A stretch of DNA of 64,000 nucleotides from Cedecea neteri NBRC 105707 = ATCC 33855 (GCF_001571265.1 NZ_BCTL01000026.1:1-64000), one strand, 5' to 3'. Counted from the stretch's first letter, positions 27,739 through 42,939 are shown. Numbers and translations are program-made. Notes: generated by a model not told the origin, from the sequence alone.

Positions 27739-29859
27739 CTAGTTTCTGTTGCGGGTAACTTTAATCACATCCGGCATCACGCGAATTTTGCGCATGATGT
27801 TCGCCAGATGGACGCGATCCCGGGCGGTCAGACGAATAAAGGCGCTGTACACGCGGCCGTCTTTCTCTTCGGTATTCAGGCTTTGAATATTAGAGCCAGC
27901 GGTATTGATTGCTGCGGTGAGGTTCGCCAGCGCGCCCTGGTGGTTAAACATGTCCACCTTGATCTCGGTGATGAACTCCTGCTCGGTCTCTTTATCCCAC
28001 TCCACGGCCATAAATTTCTCAGGCTCTTTCTGGTAGCCACGAATATTTCGACAGGACTCATGGTGGATAACCAGCCCTTTGCCTGGGCTGACATGGGCGA
28101 CGATAGGATCTCCCGGAATTGGGCGGCAGCATTTGGCGAAGGTAATCAGAACACCGTCTGCACCTTTGATTGGCAAGTTGCTGTGGTTTGCTGCAGGTAC
28201 CGTGCCTGACTGAGTGGCAACCGGTGATTCCCCTTGCAGATTTTTCGCCACGACGACGCTCATTGCATTGCCGAGACCAATTTCAGCCAGCAGGTCATCA
28301 AGCGACGCGAGCTTCATGCGGTCCAGTTCACGCTGGAGACTTTCGGCCGGAATTTCAGCCAGTTTACGGCTGCCACCAAGAGCATGGTTGAGCAGGCGAC
28401 GCCCTAAACTGACGGAATCATCACGCTTCAGGTTCTTCAGCATTTGGCGGATTTTGGCGCGCGCTTTGGAGCTGACAACAAAATTAAGCCATGCGGCGTT
28501 TGGACGCGCCCCCGGTGCGGTGATGATTTCGATAGTTTGCCCGCTGGTCAAAGACTGTGAAAGCGGGTACGGCTGGCGGTCGACACGGGCACCCACGCAG
28601 GCGTGGCCGATATCGGTATGCACGGCGTAGGCAAAGTCCACCGGCGTCGCGCCAGCGGGCAACTCTACAATGCGGCCTTCCGGGGTGAAAACGTAAATCT
28701 CATCCGGGAACAGATCGGATTTTACGCTCTCGATAAATTCAAACGAACTACCGGCGCTTTGCTGCAGCTCTAACAAGCTCTGCATCCAGCGCTGAGCGCG
28801 GATTTGTGCCGTTGTGCTGCTTTCGCCTTGCTCTTTATAAGCCCAGTGAGCAGCAACCCCCATTTCCGCCATCTGATCCATATCTTCCGTACGGATCTGC
28901 ACTTCAACCGGGACGCCGTGCGGCCCAATCATTGAGGTGTGCAGAGACTGATAGCCGTTCGCTTTCGGAATGGCGATGTAGTCTTTCACTCGGCCTGGAC
29001 GAGGTTTGTAGAGGCTGTGCATCTGCCCGAGGACGCGGTAGCAGGTATCCATGTCGTGGACAATGACGCGGAATGCGTAGATGTCCATGATTGAATGGAA
29101 ACGCTGCTCTTTTAGCGTCATCTTGCAGTAAATGGAATAAAGGTGCTTTTCGCGGCCGCTTACACGACAGGCAATGCCTGCCTCCTGAAGACGCCCGTCG
29201 ATTTCAGAGAGGATTTTTTGGATCATCTCTTTGCGGTTACCTCGCGCCGCTTTTACCACTTCTTTAATGACGCGGTAGCGGTTCGGATAAAGCGCTTCAA
29301 AGCCAAGCTCTTCCAGTTCGGTTTTCAGATGATGAATACCGAGGCGGTGAGCGAGCGGGCTATAAATTTCGAGGGTTTCACGGGCAATACGGCGACGTTT
29401 ATCCGGGCGCAATGACCCAAGCGTGCGCATATTGTGCGTGCGGTCAGCAAGCTTGATCAAAATGACGCGGATATCCTGCACCATCGCCATGATCATTTTG
29501 CGGAAGTTTTCGGCCTGAGCCTCTTTCTTATCGCGGAACTTCAGTTTGTCTAGCTTAGAAACCCCTTCCACCAGTTCGGCAACGCTTTTGCCAAACAGTT
29601 GTTCCATATCCTGGTAGGTGGCCGGGGTGTCTTCAATCACGTCATGCAGAAGCGCTGCCATGAGCGTTTCATGGTCGAGTTTCATCTCGGCCAGGATACA
29701 GGCAACGGCGACGGGATGGGTGATGTAGGGTTCACCGCTTGAACGAGTTTGTCCCTCGTGAGCATCACGTGCGACAAGGTATGCCTGCCGGAGGCGCTTA
29801 ATTTGCTCCTCTGGCAGATAACTTTGAATCAGCTGATTCAGGCTTTCAAACAGATACAA
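27739..29859 (-). CDS. spoT: SpoT, bifunctional (p)ppGpp synthase/hydrolase (TTG start)
   Basis: 706-aa alarmone enzyme. The hydrolase domain has the HD dyad at 72-73 (LLHDVIEDT). The weak synthetase domain contains KPRPGRVKDYIA and GYQSLHT. TGS (from about 385), zinc-finger (FAKCCRPIPGDPI) and C-terminal ACT domains follow. The start codon is TTG at 29859, as in E. coli spoT. It is slightly longer than the 702-aa K-12 protein; the extra residues appear to lie in the linker near SPVATQSGTVPAANHS. It is 18 bp after rpoZ. Confidence 0.97.
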   Translation of the reverse strand: MYLFESLNQLIQSYLPEEQIKRLRQAYLVARDAHEGQTRSSGEPYITHPVAVACILAEMKLDHETLMAALLHDVIEDTPATYQDMEQLFGKSVAELVEGVSKLDKLKFRDKKEAQAENFRKMIMAMVQDIRVILIKLADRTHNMRTLGSLRPDKRRRIARETLEIYSPLAHRLGIHHLKTELEELGFEALYPNRYRVIKEVVKAARGNRKEMIQKILSEIDGRLQEAGIACRVSGREKHLYSIYCKMTLKEQRFHSIMDIYAFRVIVHDMDTCYRVLGQMHSLYKPRPGRVKDYIAIPKANGYQSLHTSMIGPHGVPVEVQIRTEDMDQMAEMGVAAHWAYKEQGESSTTAQIRAQRWMQSLLELQQSAGSSFEFIESVKSDLFPDEIYVFTPEGRIVELPAGATPVDFAYAVHTDIGHACVGARVDRQPYPLSQSLTSGQTIEIITAPGARPNAAWLNFVVSSKARAKIRQMLKNLKRDDSVSLGRRLLNHALGGSRKLAEIPAESLQRELDRMKLASLDDLLAEIGLGNAMSVVVAKNLQGESPVATQSGTVPAANHSNLPIKGADGVLITFAKCCRPIPGDPIVAHVSPGKGLVIHHESCRNIRGYQKEPEKFMAVEWDKETEQEFITEIKVDMFNHQGALANLTAAINTAGSNIQSLNTEEKDGRVYSAFIRLTARDRVHLANIMRKIRVMPDVIKVTRNRN

Positions 29860-29877
29860 GGGCTACCCGCAGGCTAA

Positions 29878-30153
29878 TTAACGACGACCTTCAGCAATAG
29901 CAGTTACGGCCTGCAGTTCTGCGGCTTCCTGCTCTTGCTGTTCCTGGCGCTCACGAACATCGAGAATCTGGTTGGTGATCAACCCTTCTTCGATTTCACG
30001 CAGTGCGATAACGGTCGTTTTATCGTTTTCTTCCGGTACCAGCGGATCTTTACCGCCAACCTGCATCTGACGAGCGCGACGCGCGGCCACAAGTACCAGG
30101 TCAAAACGGTTACCAATTTTCTCTACAGCGTCCTGAACGGTTACGCGTGCCAT
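29878..30153 (-). CDS. rpoZ: RNA polymerase omega subunit
   Basis: 91-aa omega subunit, essentially identical to E. coli. The conserved [19 protein letters not shown] start and the [14 protein letters not shown] tail are intact. It clamps beta-prime during RNA polymerase assembly and contributes to ppGpp binding site 1, which fits its place between gmk and spoT. Confidence 0.98.
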   Translation of the reverse strand: MARVTVQDAVEKIGNRFDLVLVAARRARQMQVGGKDPLVPEENDKTTVIALREIEEGLITNQILDVRERQEQQEQEAAELQAVTAIAEGRR

Positions 30154-30207
30154 AATTAAAATGCTCCACAGGTGAAGAAATGACTGGGCATGATACTGAA
30201 ACTGGTG

Positions 30208-30870
<663 letters not shown>

Positions 30871-31000
30871 CTACCGGCATATTATACACACCGCTGCCTT
30901 AGTACGTAGGTTTTGTCATTGTCTGACTCGTTTTTTCTCGTGCTTTACGCGATGTTTTCCGCTTTTTTGCCACTCGTGATGCAACGAAGTTAGTTTTTAG

Positions 31001-33390
<2,390 letters not shown>

Positions 33391-33576
33391 GTTTACCCCC
33401 TCAGAATACCGGCAGAGGGTAACGTTTTGTGCGCCATATCACGATTGAGATTTTCTAAGTTGAATGAAAAAGGATTAGTTTTATTTATCCAAAATAAGAA
33501 AATTGTTCTTTGTTTGCGGGTAATGGTTGGTTTTTATGATTGTTAATGGATTAGTAAAATCATTCAAGGAGAGGCA

Positions 33577-33966
33577 ATGAAGATATCGGAGATGTTAAAA
33601 GCGCTAGCAAATGGCGTCAATCCAGAAACTGGAGAAGGGTTTGGTGCCGAATCAACAGCCAATAGGCCGGAAGCGATAAGAATGCTGTTTGCCCTGGCAG
33701 AGGAGCTGTCGGCTACTCCGGAAAAGCAGAAAAAAACAAAGCCGACGCCGGAGGAAAAACAGCAGCGTAACCTTGCTGAGGGGCGCCCGGCAAAGTCTTA
33801 CTTCCCCTGGACTGAAGAAGAGAAAGCAATCCTGGCGGAACGTTTTGGGCAAAGTGAGGCGATTGAAGCCTTAGGTGGTGAGTTTGGTCGTTCTGCGCGT
33901 GCGGTGGCTATTCAGCTAGAAAAGATGGGGCTCATTACGGCGGAGCAGCTTTTAGCGTATACGTAA
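33577..33966 (+). CDS. Hypothetical 129-aa protein, helix-turn-helix/SANT-like C-terminus
   Basis: I do not recognise a named gene. The N-terminal part contains KALANGVNPETGEGF (8-22), a pattern I associate with small uncharacterised bacterial proteins. A Lys/Pro/Glu-rich linker spans 47-66 (KQKKTKPTPEEKQQ). The C-terminal 75-122 (FPWTEEEKAILAERF ... FGRSARAVAIQLEKMGLI) looks like a Myb/SANT-type tri-helix or helix-turn-helix that could bind nucleic acid. GGAG lies 8 nt before the ATG. E. coli has the SOS gene dinD at this spot between yicG and yicC; this protein is unrelated, and I see no LexA box upstream. It is a probable real gene of unknown role. Confidence 0.8.
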   Translation: MKISEMLKALANGVNPETGEGFGAESTANRPEAIRMLFALAEELSATPEKQKKTKPTPEEKQQRNLAEGRPAKSYFPWTEEEKAILAERFGQSEAIEALGGEFGRSARAVAIQLEKMGLITAEQLLAYT

Positions 33967-33994
33967 AAAGAAAAAGCCTGCTGAACGCAGGCTT
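33965..33994 (-). terminator. yicC terminator (also faces the 129-aa gene)
   Basis: AAGCCTGC (33974-33981) and GCAGGCTT (33987-33994) form an 8-bp stem. Read on the minus strand it is followed by TTTTTCTTTTT, a good terminator for yicC. On the plus strand only TATATGG follows, so it is weak in that direction. Confidence 0.82.
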
Positions 33995-34002
33995 ATATGG
34001 CA

Positions 34003-34866
34003 TTACTCGATGTTCTGAATCTGCTCGCGCATCTGCTCGATCAAGACTTTCAGCTCGATAGCCGAACTTGTGATGTCTGCATTGATAGACTTAGAGGCCA
34101 GCGTGTTCGACTCGCGGTTAAACTCCTGCATCATAAAGTCGAGGCGGCGGCCAACGGCTTCTTTCTTTTTCAGGATGTTGTAGGTCTCTTTGACGTGGGC
34201 TTCCAGGCGGTCCAGCTCTTCAGCGACGTCAATACGCTGTGCCATCAGCACCAGTTCTTGCTCAAGTCGGTTGTTCTCAAGCTGTACTTCGGCCTCTTCC
34301 AGCTTGTTGACCAGACGCTCCCGCTGCCATTTCACAACTTCTGGCATTTGAGCGCGGACTTTAACCACCTCTGCGCTAACGCCTTCCAGGCGTTGTTCAA
34401 TCAGTGCTTTCAGCGCCTGACCTTCGGTTTCGCGGGCAACAATAAAATCATCCAGCGCGCCATCAAGAGCGGAAAGAATTTCAGCGGTAATGGCATCAAG
34501 ATCTTGCTCCTGAGCTGCCATTACGCCTGGCCAACGAAGAATATCAACCGGGTTGATTTCGCCTTCATCGCTTTGCATTTTGACCCAGTTAGCGGCCTCA
34601 ACCAGCTGCTTAGCCAGATTTTCATTAAGAATCAGCGATCCTTGTGCGCGGGCATCGGGTTCAAAGCGCAGGTTGCATTCAATTTTGCCGCGTGTGAGGC
34701 GGTTGCGAATACGTTCGCGAGCGACGGGCTCAAGACTGCGGAACTGTTCCGGCATGCGGATATACGTTTCGAGATAGCGCTGGTTTACCGAGCGTAATTC
34801 CCAGGAGGCGGAGCCCCATTCACCTTTTACTTCACGCCGGGCGTAGGCGGTCATACTGCGGATCAT
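34003..34866 (-). CDS. yicC: YicC, endoribonuclease family protein
   Basis: 287-aa YicC protein, the same length as in E. coli. The N-terminal MIRSMTAYARRE and the C-terminal DFMMQEFNRESNTLASKS (DUF1732) motifs define the family. The E. coli protein has been reported as a ribonuclease acting on sRNA. It is divergent from rph across a 125-bp gap. Confidence 0.93.
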   Translation of the reverse strand: MIRSMTAYARREVKGEWGSASWELRSVNQRYLETYIRMPEQFRSLEPVARERIRNRLTRGKIECNLRFEPDARAQGSLILNENLAKQLVEAANWVKMQSDEGEINPVDILRWPGVMAAQEQDLDAITAEILSALDGALDDFIVARETEGQALKALIEQRLEGVSAEVVKVRAQMPEVVKWQRERLVNKLEEAEVQLENNRLEQELVLMAQRIDVAEELDRLEAHVKETYNILKKKEAVGRRLDFMMQEFNRESNTLASKSINADITSSAIELKVLIEQMREQIQNIE

Positions 34867-34991
34867 AGTACGTACCCGTTTTCAGCTAATGTATGGGGGG
34901 ATTATAGCCATCAGGGGTCTTGCAGGATAGGAATAAGCGCCTGAAGTCCGTATAATGCGCAGCCACATTCGTTTTAGCCGGAGATAAGCCC

Positions 34992-35708
34992 ATGCGTCCA
35001 TCAGGTCGTAGCGCCGAACAAGTGCGCCCAGTTACCTTGACCCGTCATTACACTAAACACGCTGAAGGTTCCGTGCTTGTCGAGTTCGGTGATACCAAAG
35101 TACTGTGCACCGCGACCCTTGAAGAAGGCGTGCCTCGCTTCCTGAAAGGCCAGGGCCAGGGCTGGATCACCGCGGAATACGGTATGTTGCCGCGTGCAAC
35201 CCACAGCCGTAATGCCCGTGAAGCGGCAAAAGGCAAACAGGGTGGCCGTACTCTTGAGATTCAACGTCTTATCGCTCGCTCTCTGCGTGCAGCTGTGGAT
35301 TTAAAAGCGCTGGGTGAATTTACCATTACGCTTGACTGTGACGTTCTGCAGGCCGACGGCGGTACCCGCACCGCTTCTATCACTGGTGCCTGCGTGGCTC
35401 TGGCCGATGCGCTTAATGGCCTGGTTGCCTCCGGCAAGCTGAAAACTAACCCAATGAAAGGCATGGTGGCTGCGGTTTCTGTTGGCATCGTCAACGGTGA
35501 AGCTCTCTGCGATCTGGAATATGTCGAAGACTCGGCAGCCGAAACCGATATGAATGTTGTCATGATGGAAGACGGGCGCATGATTGAGGTGCAGGGCACC
35601 GCGGAAGGCGAGCCGTTCTCCCACGAAGAGCTACTGGCGCTACTGGCGCTGGCTCGAGGGGGAATTGATTCCATCATCGCGTCGCAGAAGGCGGCGTTAG
35701 AAAATTAA
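34992..35708 (+). CDS. rph: RNase PH, full length
   Basis: 238-aa phosphorolytic 3'-5' exonuclease that trims tRNA 3' ends. The conserved start [14 protein letters not shown], phosphate-binding TRTASITGA and C-terminal [15 protein letters not shown] are all present. E. coli K-12 carries a frameshift in rph that reduces pyrE expression; this copy is intact. It forms the rph-pyrE operon with an attenuator in between. Confidence 0.97.
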   Translation: MRPSGRSAEQVRPVTLTRHYTKHAEGSVLVEFGDTKVLCTATLEEGVPRFLKGQGQGWITAEYGMLPRATHSRNAREAAKGKQGGRTLEIQRLIARSLRAAVDLKALGEFTITLDCDVLQADGGTRTASITGACVALADALNGLVASGKLKTNPMKGMVAAVSVGIVNGEALCDLEYVEDSAAETDMNVVMMEDGRMIEVQGTAEGEPFSHEELLALLALARGGIDSIIASQKAALEN

Positions 35709-35714
35709 TTTTTA

Positions 35715-35740
35715 AAAGCGACTGAGAAGTCGCTTTTTTT
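35715..35740 (+). terminator. pyrE attenuator
   Basis: AAGCGACT (35716-35723), loop GAGA, AGTCGCTT (35728-35735), then T residues to 35740. It begins 8 nt after the rph stop. In the E. coli model, ribosomes translating the end of rph close behind polymerase at low UTP prevent this hairpin from forming and so raise pyrE. Confidence 0.9.
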
Positions 35741-35772
35741 ATGTCCGTATCACAATGCTAAGGAGTGAATCC

Positions 35773-36414
35773 ATGAAACCGTATAAGCGCCAGTTTATTG
35801 AGTTTGCGCTTAACAAACAGGTACTCAAGTTTGGCGAATTCACGCTGAAATCCGGGCGTACGAGCCCCTATTTCTTCAACGCCGGGCTGTTTAATACCGG
35901 GCGCGATCTGGCGTTATTAGGGCGTTTCTATGCAGCCGCACTGATGGATTCCGGTATCGACTTCGATCTGCTCTTCGGCCCGGCCTACAAAGGCATTCCT
36001 ATTGCTACCACGACGGCGGTTGCGCTGGCGGAGCATCACGAGCGCGATGTGCCTTACTGCTTTAACCGTAAAGAAGCGAAAGACCACGGTGAGGGCGGTA
36101 ACCTGGTGGGCAGTGCGCTACAGGGTCGCGTTATGTTGGTGGATGACGTGATCACGGCCGGGACCGCTATTCGTGAGTCAATGGAGATCATTGCTGCTAA
36201 CGGTGCAAGCCTGGCAGGGGTACTCATTTCTCTCGACCGTCAGGAACGTGGCCGCGCCGAAATCTCTGCCATTCAGGAAGTTGAGCGCGATTATCAGTGC
36301 AAAGTCATCTCGATCATCACACTTAAAGACCTGATTTCTTACCTGGAAGAGAAGCCTGAAATGGCGGACAAGCTGGCTGCAGTGCGTAAATATCGCGAAG
36401 AGTTTGGCGTATAA
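35773..36414 (+). CDS. pyrE: Orotate phosphoribosyltransferase
   Basis: 213-aa PyrE, which converts orotate and PRPP to OMP in pyrimidine synthesis. The PRPP-binding loop is [13 protein letters not shown]; the flexible catalytic loop is [13 protein letters not shown]. The frame opens six codons upstream, but [13 protein letters not shown] at 35773 follows AAGGAG and has the family length. Expression is probably controlled by the rph-pyrE attenuator. Confidence 0.97.
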   Translation: MKPYKRQFIEFALNKQVLKFGEFTLKSGRTSPYFFNAGLFNTGRDLALLGRFYAAALMDSGIDFDLLFGPAYKGIPIATTTAVALAEHHERDVPYCFNRKEAKDHGEGGNLVGSALQGRVMLVDDVITAGTAIRESMEIIAANGASLAGVLISLDRQERGRAEISAIQEVERDYQCKVISIITLKDLISYLEEKPEMADKLAAVRKYREEFGV

Positions 36415-36425
36415 ATCTGCTAGCA

Positions 36426-36450
36426 AAAAGGGCCTTTCGGCCCTTTTATT
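36426..36450. terminator. Bidirectional terminator between pyrE and slmA
   Basis: AAAAGGGCC (36426-36434), TTTC loop, GGCCCTTTT (36439-36447). A/T tracts on both sides allow termination of pyrE (plus) and slmA (minus). Confidence 0.85.
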
Positions 36451-37045
36451 AGTAAAGCTGAGCGGCAATCAGCGGCCAGCGGGTATCAAAATCATCCGTG
36501 GGCAGATAGCGGAAATCACTTCTCACAAATCGTGACAGCATGCCTTCACAGAAAGCCAGCAACTGACTCGCCAGCAAAGCCTCATCGGTGCTAAACCCTT
36601 CGCCTTCGCGCATTTTCTTTTCGCGCATAACCTGGCGCAGCTGAACCTCAATGCGTTCAAAAAGCTGGTTGATACGATCCTGCAGGCGATCCTGTTCAAA
36701 CATCAGCGCGTGGCCGGTAAGAATGCGCGTCAGACCAGGGTTCCGTTCACCAAAACCCAACACCAAAAGTACGATCAACCGCAGGCGGGCCAGCGTGTCT
36801 TTTTCATCTTTCAGAATCAGGTTGATACGAGTAATCAGGCTATCTTCGATAAACTCAATCAGGCTATCGAACATTTTCATTTTGCTGGGAAAATGCCGAT
36901 AAAGTGCGGCTTCGGACACGCCAACGGTTGCTGCCAGTTTAGCGGTCGTAATGCGTTGGCTGCCGTCGCTGGATTCGAGCATTTGGGCCAGAGACTGAAG
37001 TATTTCCTCGCGACGATTCCTTTTCGCGGTCTGTTTTTCTGCCAT
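36449..37045 (-). CDS. slmA: SlmA, nucleoid occlusion factor
   Basis: 198-aa TetR-fold DNA-binding protein that blocks FtsZ ring assembly over unsegregated DNA. The N-terminal helix-turn-helix is [22 protein letters not shown]-like (about residues 31-52). The rest is helical and includes the FtsZ-binding surface. Its recognition sequence, GTGAGTACTCAC, was not noticed in this window. It lies downstream of dut on the same strand. Confidence 0.96.
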   Translation of the reverse strand: MAEKQTAKRNRREEILQSLAQMLESSDGSQRITTAKLAATVGVSEAALYRHFPSKMKMFDSLIEFIEDSLITRINLILKDEKDTLARLRLIVLLVLGFGERNPGLTRILTGHALMFEQDRLQDRINQLFERIEVQLRQVMREKKMREGEGFSTDEALLASQLLAFCEGMLSRFVRSDFRYLPTDDFDTRWPLIAAQLY

Positions 37046-37165
37046 GTTCTAAAATACCCCTGAAAAATACCTTGTCAGGTAAGCACCGAACCGCGCCCGC
37101 AAACGCCTGGTTCGCGGTCTGTTTTAACGTTATCTGCGCGGTAGGGTTACGTTGATAAAACGGTA

Positions 37166-37624
37166 TTACTGGCGGCCTGAATGGCCAAAACCGCCTTCGC
37201 CACGGTCGCTGGCGTCAAAATCTTCGACCAGGTTAAATTCGGCCTGTACAACAGGTACAAAGACCATCTGCGCAATGCGTTCGCCCGGCTGAATGGTGAA
37301 GCTGTCCTGGCCGCGGTTCCAGACAGAAACCATCAGCTGGCCTTGATAATCGGAGTCAATCAGCCCCACCAGGTTACCCAGCACAACGCCGTGTTTGTGG
37401 CCCAGACCGGAGCGAGGCAGGATAACCGCGGCCAGGGAGGCGTCCGCAATGTGAATAGCCAGGCCGGTTGGCAGCAGCGTTGTTGCACCAGGTGCAAGTT
37501 CTACGGCGTCATCCAGGCAAGCACGCAGGTCAAGACCGGCAGAGCCGGAGGTGGCATAGGTTGGCAGTGGGAACTGCTGACCAACACGCGGGTCGAGAAT
37601 TTTAACGTCGATTTTTTTCATCAT
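37166..37624 (-). CDS. dut: dUTPase
   Basis: 152-aa trimeric enzyme hydrolysing dUTP to dUMP, keeping uracil out of DNA and supplying dTMP synthesis. The five family motifs are present: [33 protein letters not shown], and the C-terminal [11 protein letters not shown] that closes over the active site. The open frame extends 47 codons further upstream inside coaBC, but the [15 protein letters not shown] start at 37624 is the family start. It overlaps the end of coaBC by 23 bp. Confidence 0.97.
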   Translation of the reverse strand: MMKKIDVKILDPRVGQQFPLPTYATSGSAGLDLRACLDDAVELAPGATTLLPTGLAIHIADASLAAVILPRSGLGHKHGVVLGNLVGLIDSDYQGQLMVSVWNRGQDSFTIQPGERIAQMVFVPVVQAEFNLVEDFDASDRGEGGFGHSGRQ

Positions 37625-38813
37625 AGCGGGTAATGATCTCGTCCAGTAAAAGGTGGCCAAGGAGTGCTTTACGCTCAAGCGGTAAGACTTTGTCTCCCTC
37701 CTGCCAGAAAAGGTGCAATGCGTTGCTGTCACTATTAAACCCTTGATTATTCTGAGATACGTCATTGGCGCAGATCAGATCCAGGTTTTTAGCGGCACGC
37801 TTTTTCCGGGCGTATTCTTCCACATTATTTGTTTCGGCGGCAAACCCTACTACATAGGGCCGCCCTTCGGAAAGTGCCGCGACCCCGGCGACCACATCCG
37901 GGTTCTTAACCATTTTCAGCGTAATTTCATCGCCTTGCTTTTTAATCTTCTCGTCAGCAACAACCGCAGCGCGGTAGTCGGCAACGGCGGCGCAGCCAAT
38001 GAATATATGCTGCCCGTCGACGCGGTTTTGGACCACCTCATTCATTTCCAGCGCCGTAGTGACGTCAATGCGGTTGACCCATGCTGGAGTAGGCAGATTT
38101 ACCGGGCCGGAAATCAGGGTGACGTTGGCCCCGCGTGCGGCGGCGGCGGCGGCTATAGCAAACCCCATCTTTCCAGAGCTGTCGTTCGTAATGTATCTGA
38201 CGGGATCAAGGCGTTCGCGAGTGGGGCCGGCGGTAATCATGACGTTCAGATGTTGCAGATCTTTGACTACGGAGAAATGTTCAACGGCCATATCAACGAG
38301 CGTTAGCGGATCCAACATGCGGCCTGGCCCGATATCCCCACAGGCCTGGCTTCCGCTATCCGGACCCCAAATCAGGAGGCCACGAGAGCTTAGCACGTCC
38401 AAATTATGTTGGGTGGCTGCCGCACGGAACATTTGTTGGTTCATTGCCGGAACAACGGCAACCGGGGCAGCTGTTGCCAGGCAAATAGTGCTGACAAGGT
38501 CGTTTGCCATTCCTACTGCTACGCGCGCAATCAGGTCTGCTGTCGCAGGTGCGAGTATCACTAAATCTGCCCATTTGCCGAGTTCGATGTGGCCCATTGC
38601 GGCTTCTGCCGCGGGATCTAGCAAACTGTCGGACACCGGATAACCGGACACTGCTTGCAAACTTAGTGGCGTGATGAAGGCCTTCGCCGCCTCGGTCATT
38701 ACCACTCGTACATCCGCTCCGCGATCGCGCAGACGACGAACCAGCTCAGGTGTTTTATAGGCAGCAATACCGCCGCTGACACCAAGAACAATTTTCTTGC
38801 CGGAAAGTCCCAT
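37602..38813 (-). CDS. coaBC: CoaBC, phosphopantothenoylcysteine synthetase/decarboxylase
   Basis: 403-aa bifunctional enzyme of coenzyme A synthesis. The N-terminal flavin-dependent decarboxylase (CoaC) has [15 protein letters not shown], the PAMNQQMF motif and [10 protein letters not shown]. The C-terminal CoaB part has [18 protein letters not shown] and [18 protein letters not shown]. Two adjacent ATG codons (38816 and 38813) are possible starts; the second matches K-12. The open frame runs some 65 codons further upstream without a family match. The gene overlaps dut and is divergent from radC. Confidence 0.97.
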   Translation of the reverse strand: MGLSGKKIVLGVSGGIAAYKTPELVRRLRDRGADVRVVMTEAAKAFITPLSLQAVSGYPVSDSLLDPAAEAAMGHIELGKWADLVILAPATADLIARVAVGMANDLVSTICLATAAPVAVVPAMNQQMFRAAATQHNLDVLSSRGLLIWGPDSGSQACGDIGPGRMLDPLTLVDMAVEHFSVVKDLQHLNVMITAGPTRERLDPVRYITNDSSGKMGFAIAAAAAARGANVTLISGPVNLPTPAWVNRIDVTTALEMNEVVQNRVDGQHIFIGCAAVADYRAAVVADEKIKKQGDEITLKMVKNPDVVAGVAALSEGRPYVVGFAAETNNVEEYARKKRAAKNLDLICANDVSQNNQGFNSDSNALHLFWQEGDKVLPLERKALLGHLLLDEIITRYDEKNRR

Positions 38814-38975
38814 CATGATTTTTATCCGTTGGAAGTCACAGTCGAATGGCCATTTTATCACAATCCCTGACATGCGCCTTTTTGCAGTTTGCGAGGCGTT
38901 ACGCAAGACCAAAACCTGCGGGTCGCCGGATAAGAAAAAAGTCCGCATGATGGGAGTGATGAGAGAGGAAGAGGT

Positions 38976-39656
38976 ATGATGAACAGGGATCTTGAGATTG
39001 AAAAAGCGCATTTACCCAGGGAAAAACTGCTGCAATTCGGCGTCGGTTCTCTCACGGACACTGAGTTGCTGGCGCTCTTTCTGCGCACGGGCCACCAGGG
39101 AATGCACGTTCTTGTTTTTGCCAATATGCTGTTGCGTGAGTTTGGTTCCCTGCACCGCTTGTTGTCGGCAGATTATTCCCACTTCAAGAACGTGAAGGGG
39201 ATTGGCGAAGCAAAATACACTCAACTAAACGCAATTGCCGAGCTGGCGAGGCGTTATTATTCTTCTCAGGGCGTTAAAGAACTCTCTTTGCTTACGCCTG
39301 GGAAAGTGCGGGAGTATGTTCAGAGTCAGTTGACGACTGAACAGCGTGAAATCTTTATGGTGCTGTTTTTGAATAATCAGCATCAGGTTATTAAATGTGA
39401 GCGTTTGTTCGCCGGAACGCTAAGCCACGTTGAGGTTCACCCGAGAGAAATTGTCCGCGAAGCGATGAAATGCAACGCCGGTGCCATTATACTGGCGCAC
39501 AACCACCCGTCAGGTAAGGCCGAACCCAGTAAAGCAGACCGGGCTATTACGGAACGTATCGTAAAAGTTTGTCTGTTTATGGAAATTCGAGTGCTTGATC
39601 ATCTGGTTATTGGTCACGGAGAATACGTTTCTTTCGCTGAACGAGGGTGGATTTAA
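38976..39656 (+). CDS. radC: RadC/YicR family JAMM-domain protein
   Basis: 226-aa RadC-family protein with N-terminal helix-hairpin-helix ([12 protein letters not shown]) and a C-terminal JAMM metal site ([14 protein letters not shown]). The old assignment as a DNA-repair protein in E. coli was traced to a recG mutation, so the role is unresolved. Two tandem ATGs (38976, 38979) could both serve. It lies upstream of rpmB-rpmG on the same strand but separated by a strong promoter. Confidence 0.92.
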   Translation: MMNRDLEIEKAHLPREKLLQFGVGSLTDTELLALFLRTGHQGMHVLVFANMLLREFGSLHRLLSADYSHFKNVKGIGEAKYTQLNAIAELARRYYSSQGVKELSLLTPGKVREYVQSQLTTEQREIFMVLFLNNQHQVIKCERLFAGTLSHVEVHPREIVREAMKCNAGAIILAHNHPSGKAEPSKADRAITERIVKVCLFMEIRVLDHLVIGHGEYVSFAERGWI

Positions 39657-39698
39657 GCCGTCAGGCGCGATCCATAGGGATCTTTGTCTGTTCGGGAC

Positions 39699-39727
39699 TT
39701 GAGCACATGCCTCACACAGCGTATACT
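39699..39727 (+). promoter_or_regulatory. rpmBG promoter
   Basis: TTGAGC (39699-39704), a 17-bp spacer, and TATACT (39722-39727): five of six matches to the -10 consensus at optimal spacing. Transcription would begin near 39734, leaving a leader of about 137 nt before rpmB. Confidence 0.82.
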
Positions 39728-39761
39728 ACGCCACCTTTGAGAATCTCGGGTTTGGCATTAT

Positions 39762-39823
39762 GCGCCTGGCACTGTGGTTCACATTGAACCGCCAGGGACC
39801 AGGCTTGCAGCCTGACGAGGCGC
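39762..39823 (+). promoter_or_regulatory. Structured leader of rpmB-rpmG (three-way junction)
   Basis: Outer pairing GCGC (39762-39765) with GCGC (39820-39823) encloses two hairpins. Arm 1 is CTGGC...GGTTCA/TGAACC...GCCAG (39766-39795, with a 5-nt bulge). Arm 2 is CAGGCT/AGCCTG (39800-39814, 3-nt loop). The fold resembles an r-protein leader or rRNA mimic, but I cannot match it to a described one. Confidence 0.5.
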
Positions 39824-39849
39824 CTAACCCTATACGAAGCTCGAGCTAA

Positions 39850-40107
<258 letters not shown>

Positions 40108-40124
40108 GTACTTAGAGGAAATAA

Positions 40125-40295
<171 letters not shown>

Positions 40296-40315
40296 TTCTG
40301 GTAACTTTGTTGAAG

Positions 40316-40341
40316 AAACCCGGCTCAGGCCGGGTTTTTTT
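40316..40341 (+). terminator. rpmBG terminator
   Basis: AAACCCGGC (40316-40324), TCAG loop, GCCGGGTTT (40329-40337), then T residues. It ends about 22 bp before the mutM start, so mutM may be fed by readthrough as well as its own promoter. Confidence 0.88.
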
Positions 40342-40363
40342 ATGTCTGCTTTCCGGAGGAGAG

Positions 40364-41173
40364 ATGCCTGAATTACCAGAGGTAGAAACCAGTCGACGCG
40401 GTATCGAGCCGCATCTGGTGGGTGAAACCATCTTGCATGCCGTTGTACGTAATGCCCGGCTACGCTGGCCGGTTTCTGAAGAAATACATGCTCTGAGCGA
40501 TAAGCCGGTGTTGAGCGTGCAGCGTCGCGCGAAGTATTTGCTGCTGGAGCTCCCGGACGGCTGGATAATCATTCATCTGGGAATGTCCGGCAGCCTGAGG
40601 ATCCTCGCGGAGGAGCTTCCCGCGGAAAAACACGATCATGTTGATCTGATCATGAGCAACGGCAAAGTCCTGCGCTACACCGATCCCCGCCGTTTTGGGG
40701 CCTGGCTGTGGGTTAAAGAGCTTGAAGGTAGCAATGTACTGTCTCACCTTGGGCCAGAACCGTTGAGTGAGGCATTCAGTGCAGAATACCTTCGCGAAAA
40801 ATCGGCCAAAAAGAAAACGGCTATTAAGCCCTGGCTGATGGATAACAAATTGGTTGTTGGGGTAGGGAATATCTATGCCAGCGAATCTTTGTTCGCGGCG
40901 GGGATCCATCCTGACCGCAGCGCGCAGTCGCTATCCCAAAAAGAGTCTGAAACCCTGGTCGCAGCAATCAAAGCAGTATTACAACGCTCAATAGAGCAAG
41001 GTGGAACGACTTTAAAAGACTTCCTCCAGTCTGATGGCAAACCGGGCTATTTTGCTCAGGAGCTGCAGGTCTATGGGCGAGAAGGAGAGCCTTGTCGGGT
41101 ATGCGGTACGCCGATTGTCGCCGCTAAGCACGCTCAGCGTAGCACTTACTATTGTCGTCGCTGTCAGCGATAG
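40364..41173 (+). CDS. mutM: MutM (Fpg), formamidopyrimidine/8-oxoguanine DNA glycosylase
   Basis: 269-aa bifunctional glycosylase/lyase that removes 8-oxoG and ring-opened purines. Catalytic Pro2-Glu3 are exposed after removal of Met (MPELPEVE). The helix-two-turn-helix DNA-binding motif ([17 protein letters not shown]) and the C-terminal zinc finger (CRVCGTPI ... YYCRRCQR) are intact. The frame opens 19 codons upstream within the terminator; the ATG at 40364 follows GGAGGAGAG. The tail abuts convergent coaD with no spacer. Confidence 0.97.
   Translation: MPELPEVETSRRGIEPHLVGETILHAVVRNARLRWPVSEEIHALSDKPVLSVQRRAKYLLLELPDGWIIIHLGMSGSLRILAEELPAEKHDHVDLIMSNGKVLRYTDPRRFGAWLWVKELEGSNVLSHLGPEPLSEAFSAEYLREKSAKKKTAIKPWLMDNKLVVGVGNIYASESLFAAGIHPDRSAQSLSQKESETLVAAIKAVLQRSIEQGGTTLKDFLQSDGKPGYFAQELQVYGREGEPCRVCGTPIVAAKHAQRSTYYCRRCQR

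Positions 41174-42939
<1,766 letters not shown>

Noticed and set aside
33400-33576. LexA box upstream of the 129-aa gene in the dinD position
   Set aside because: No CTG-N10-CAG element with the AT-rich core was found in the interval.
37046-37165. Hairpin between dut and slmA as a terminator
   Set aside because: The pairing around 37083-37120 is interrupted and lacks a T-tract; too weak to annotate.
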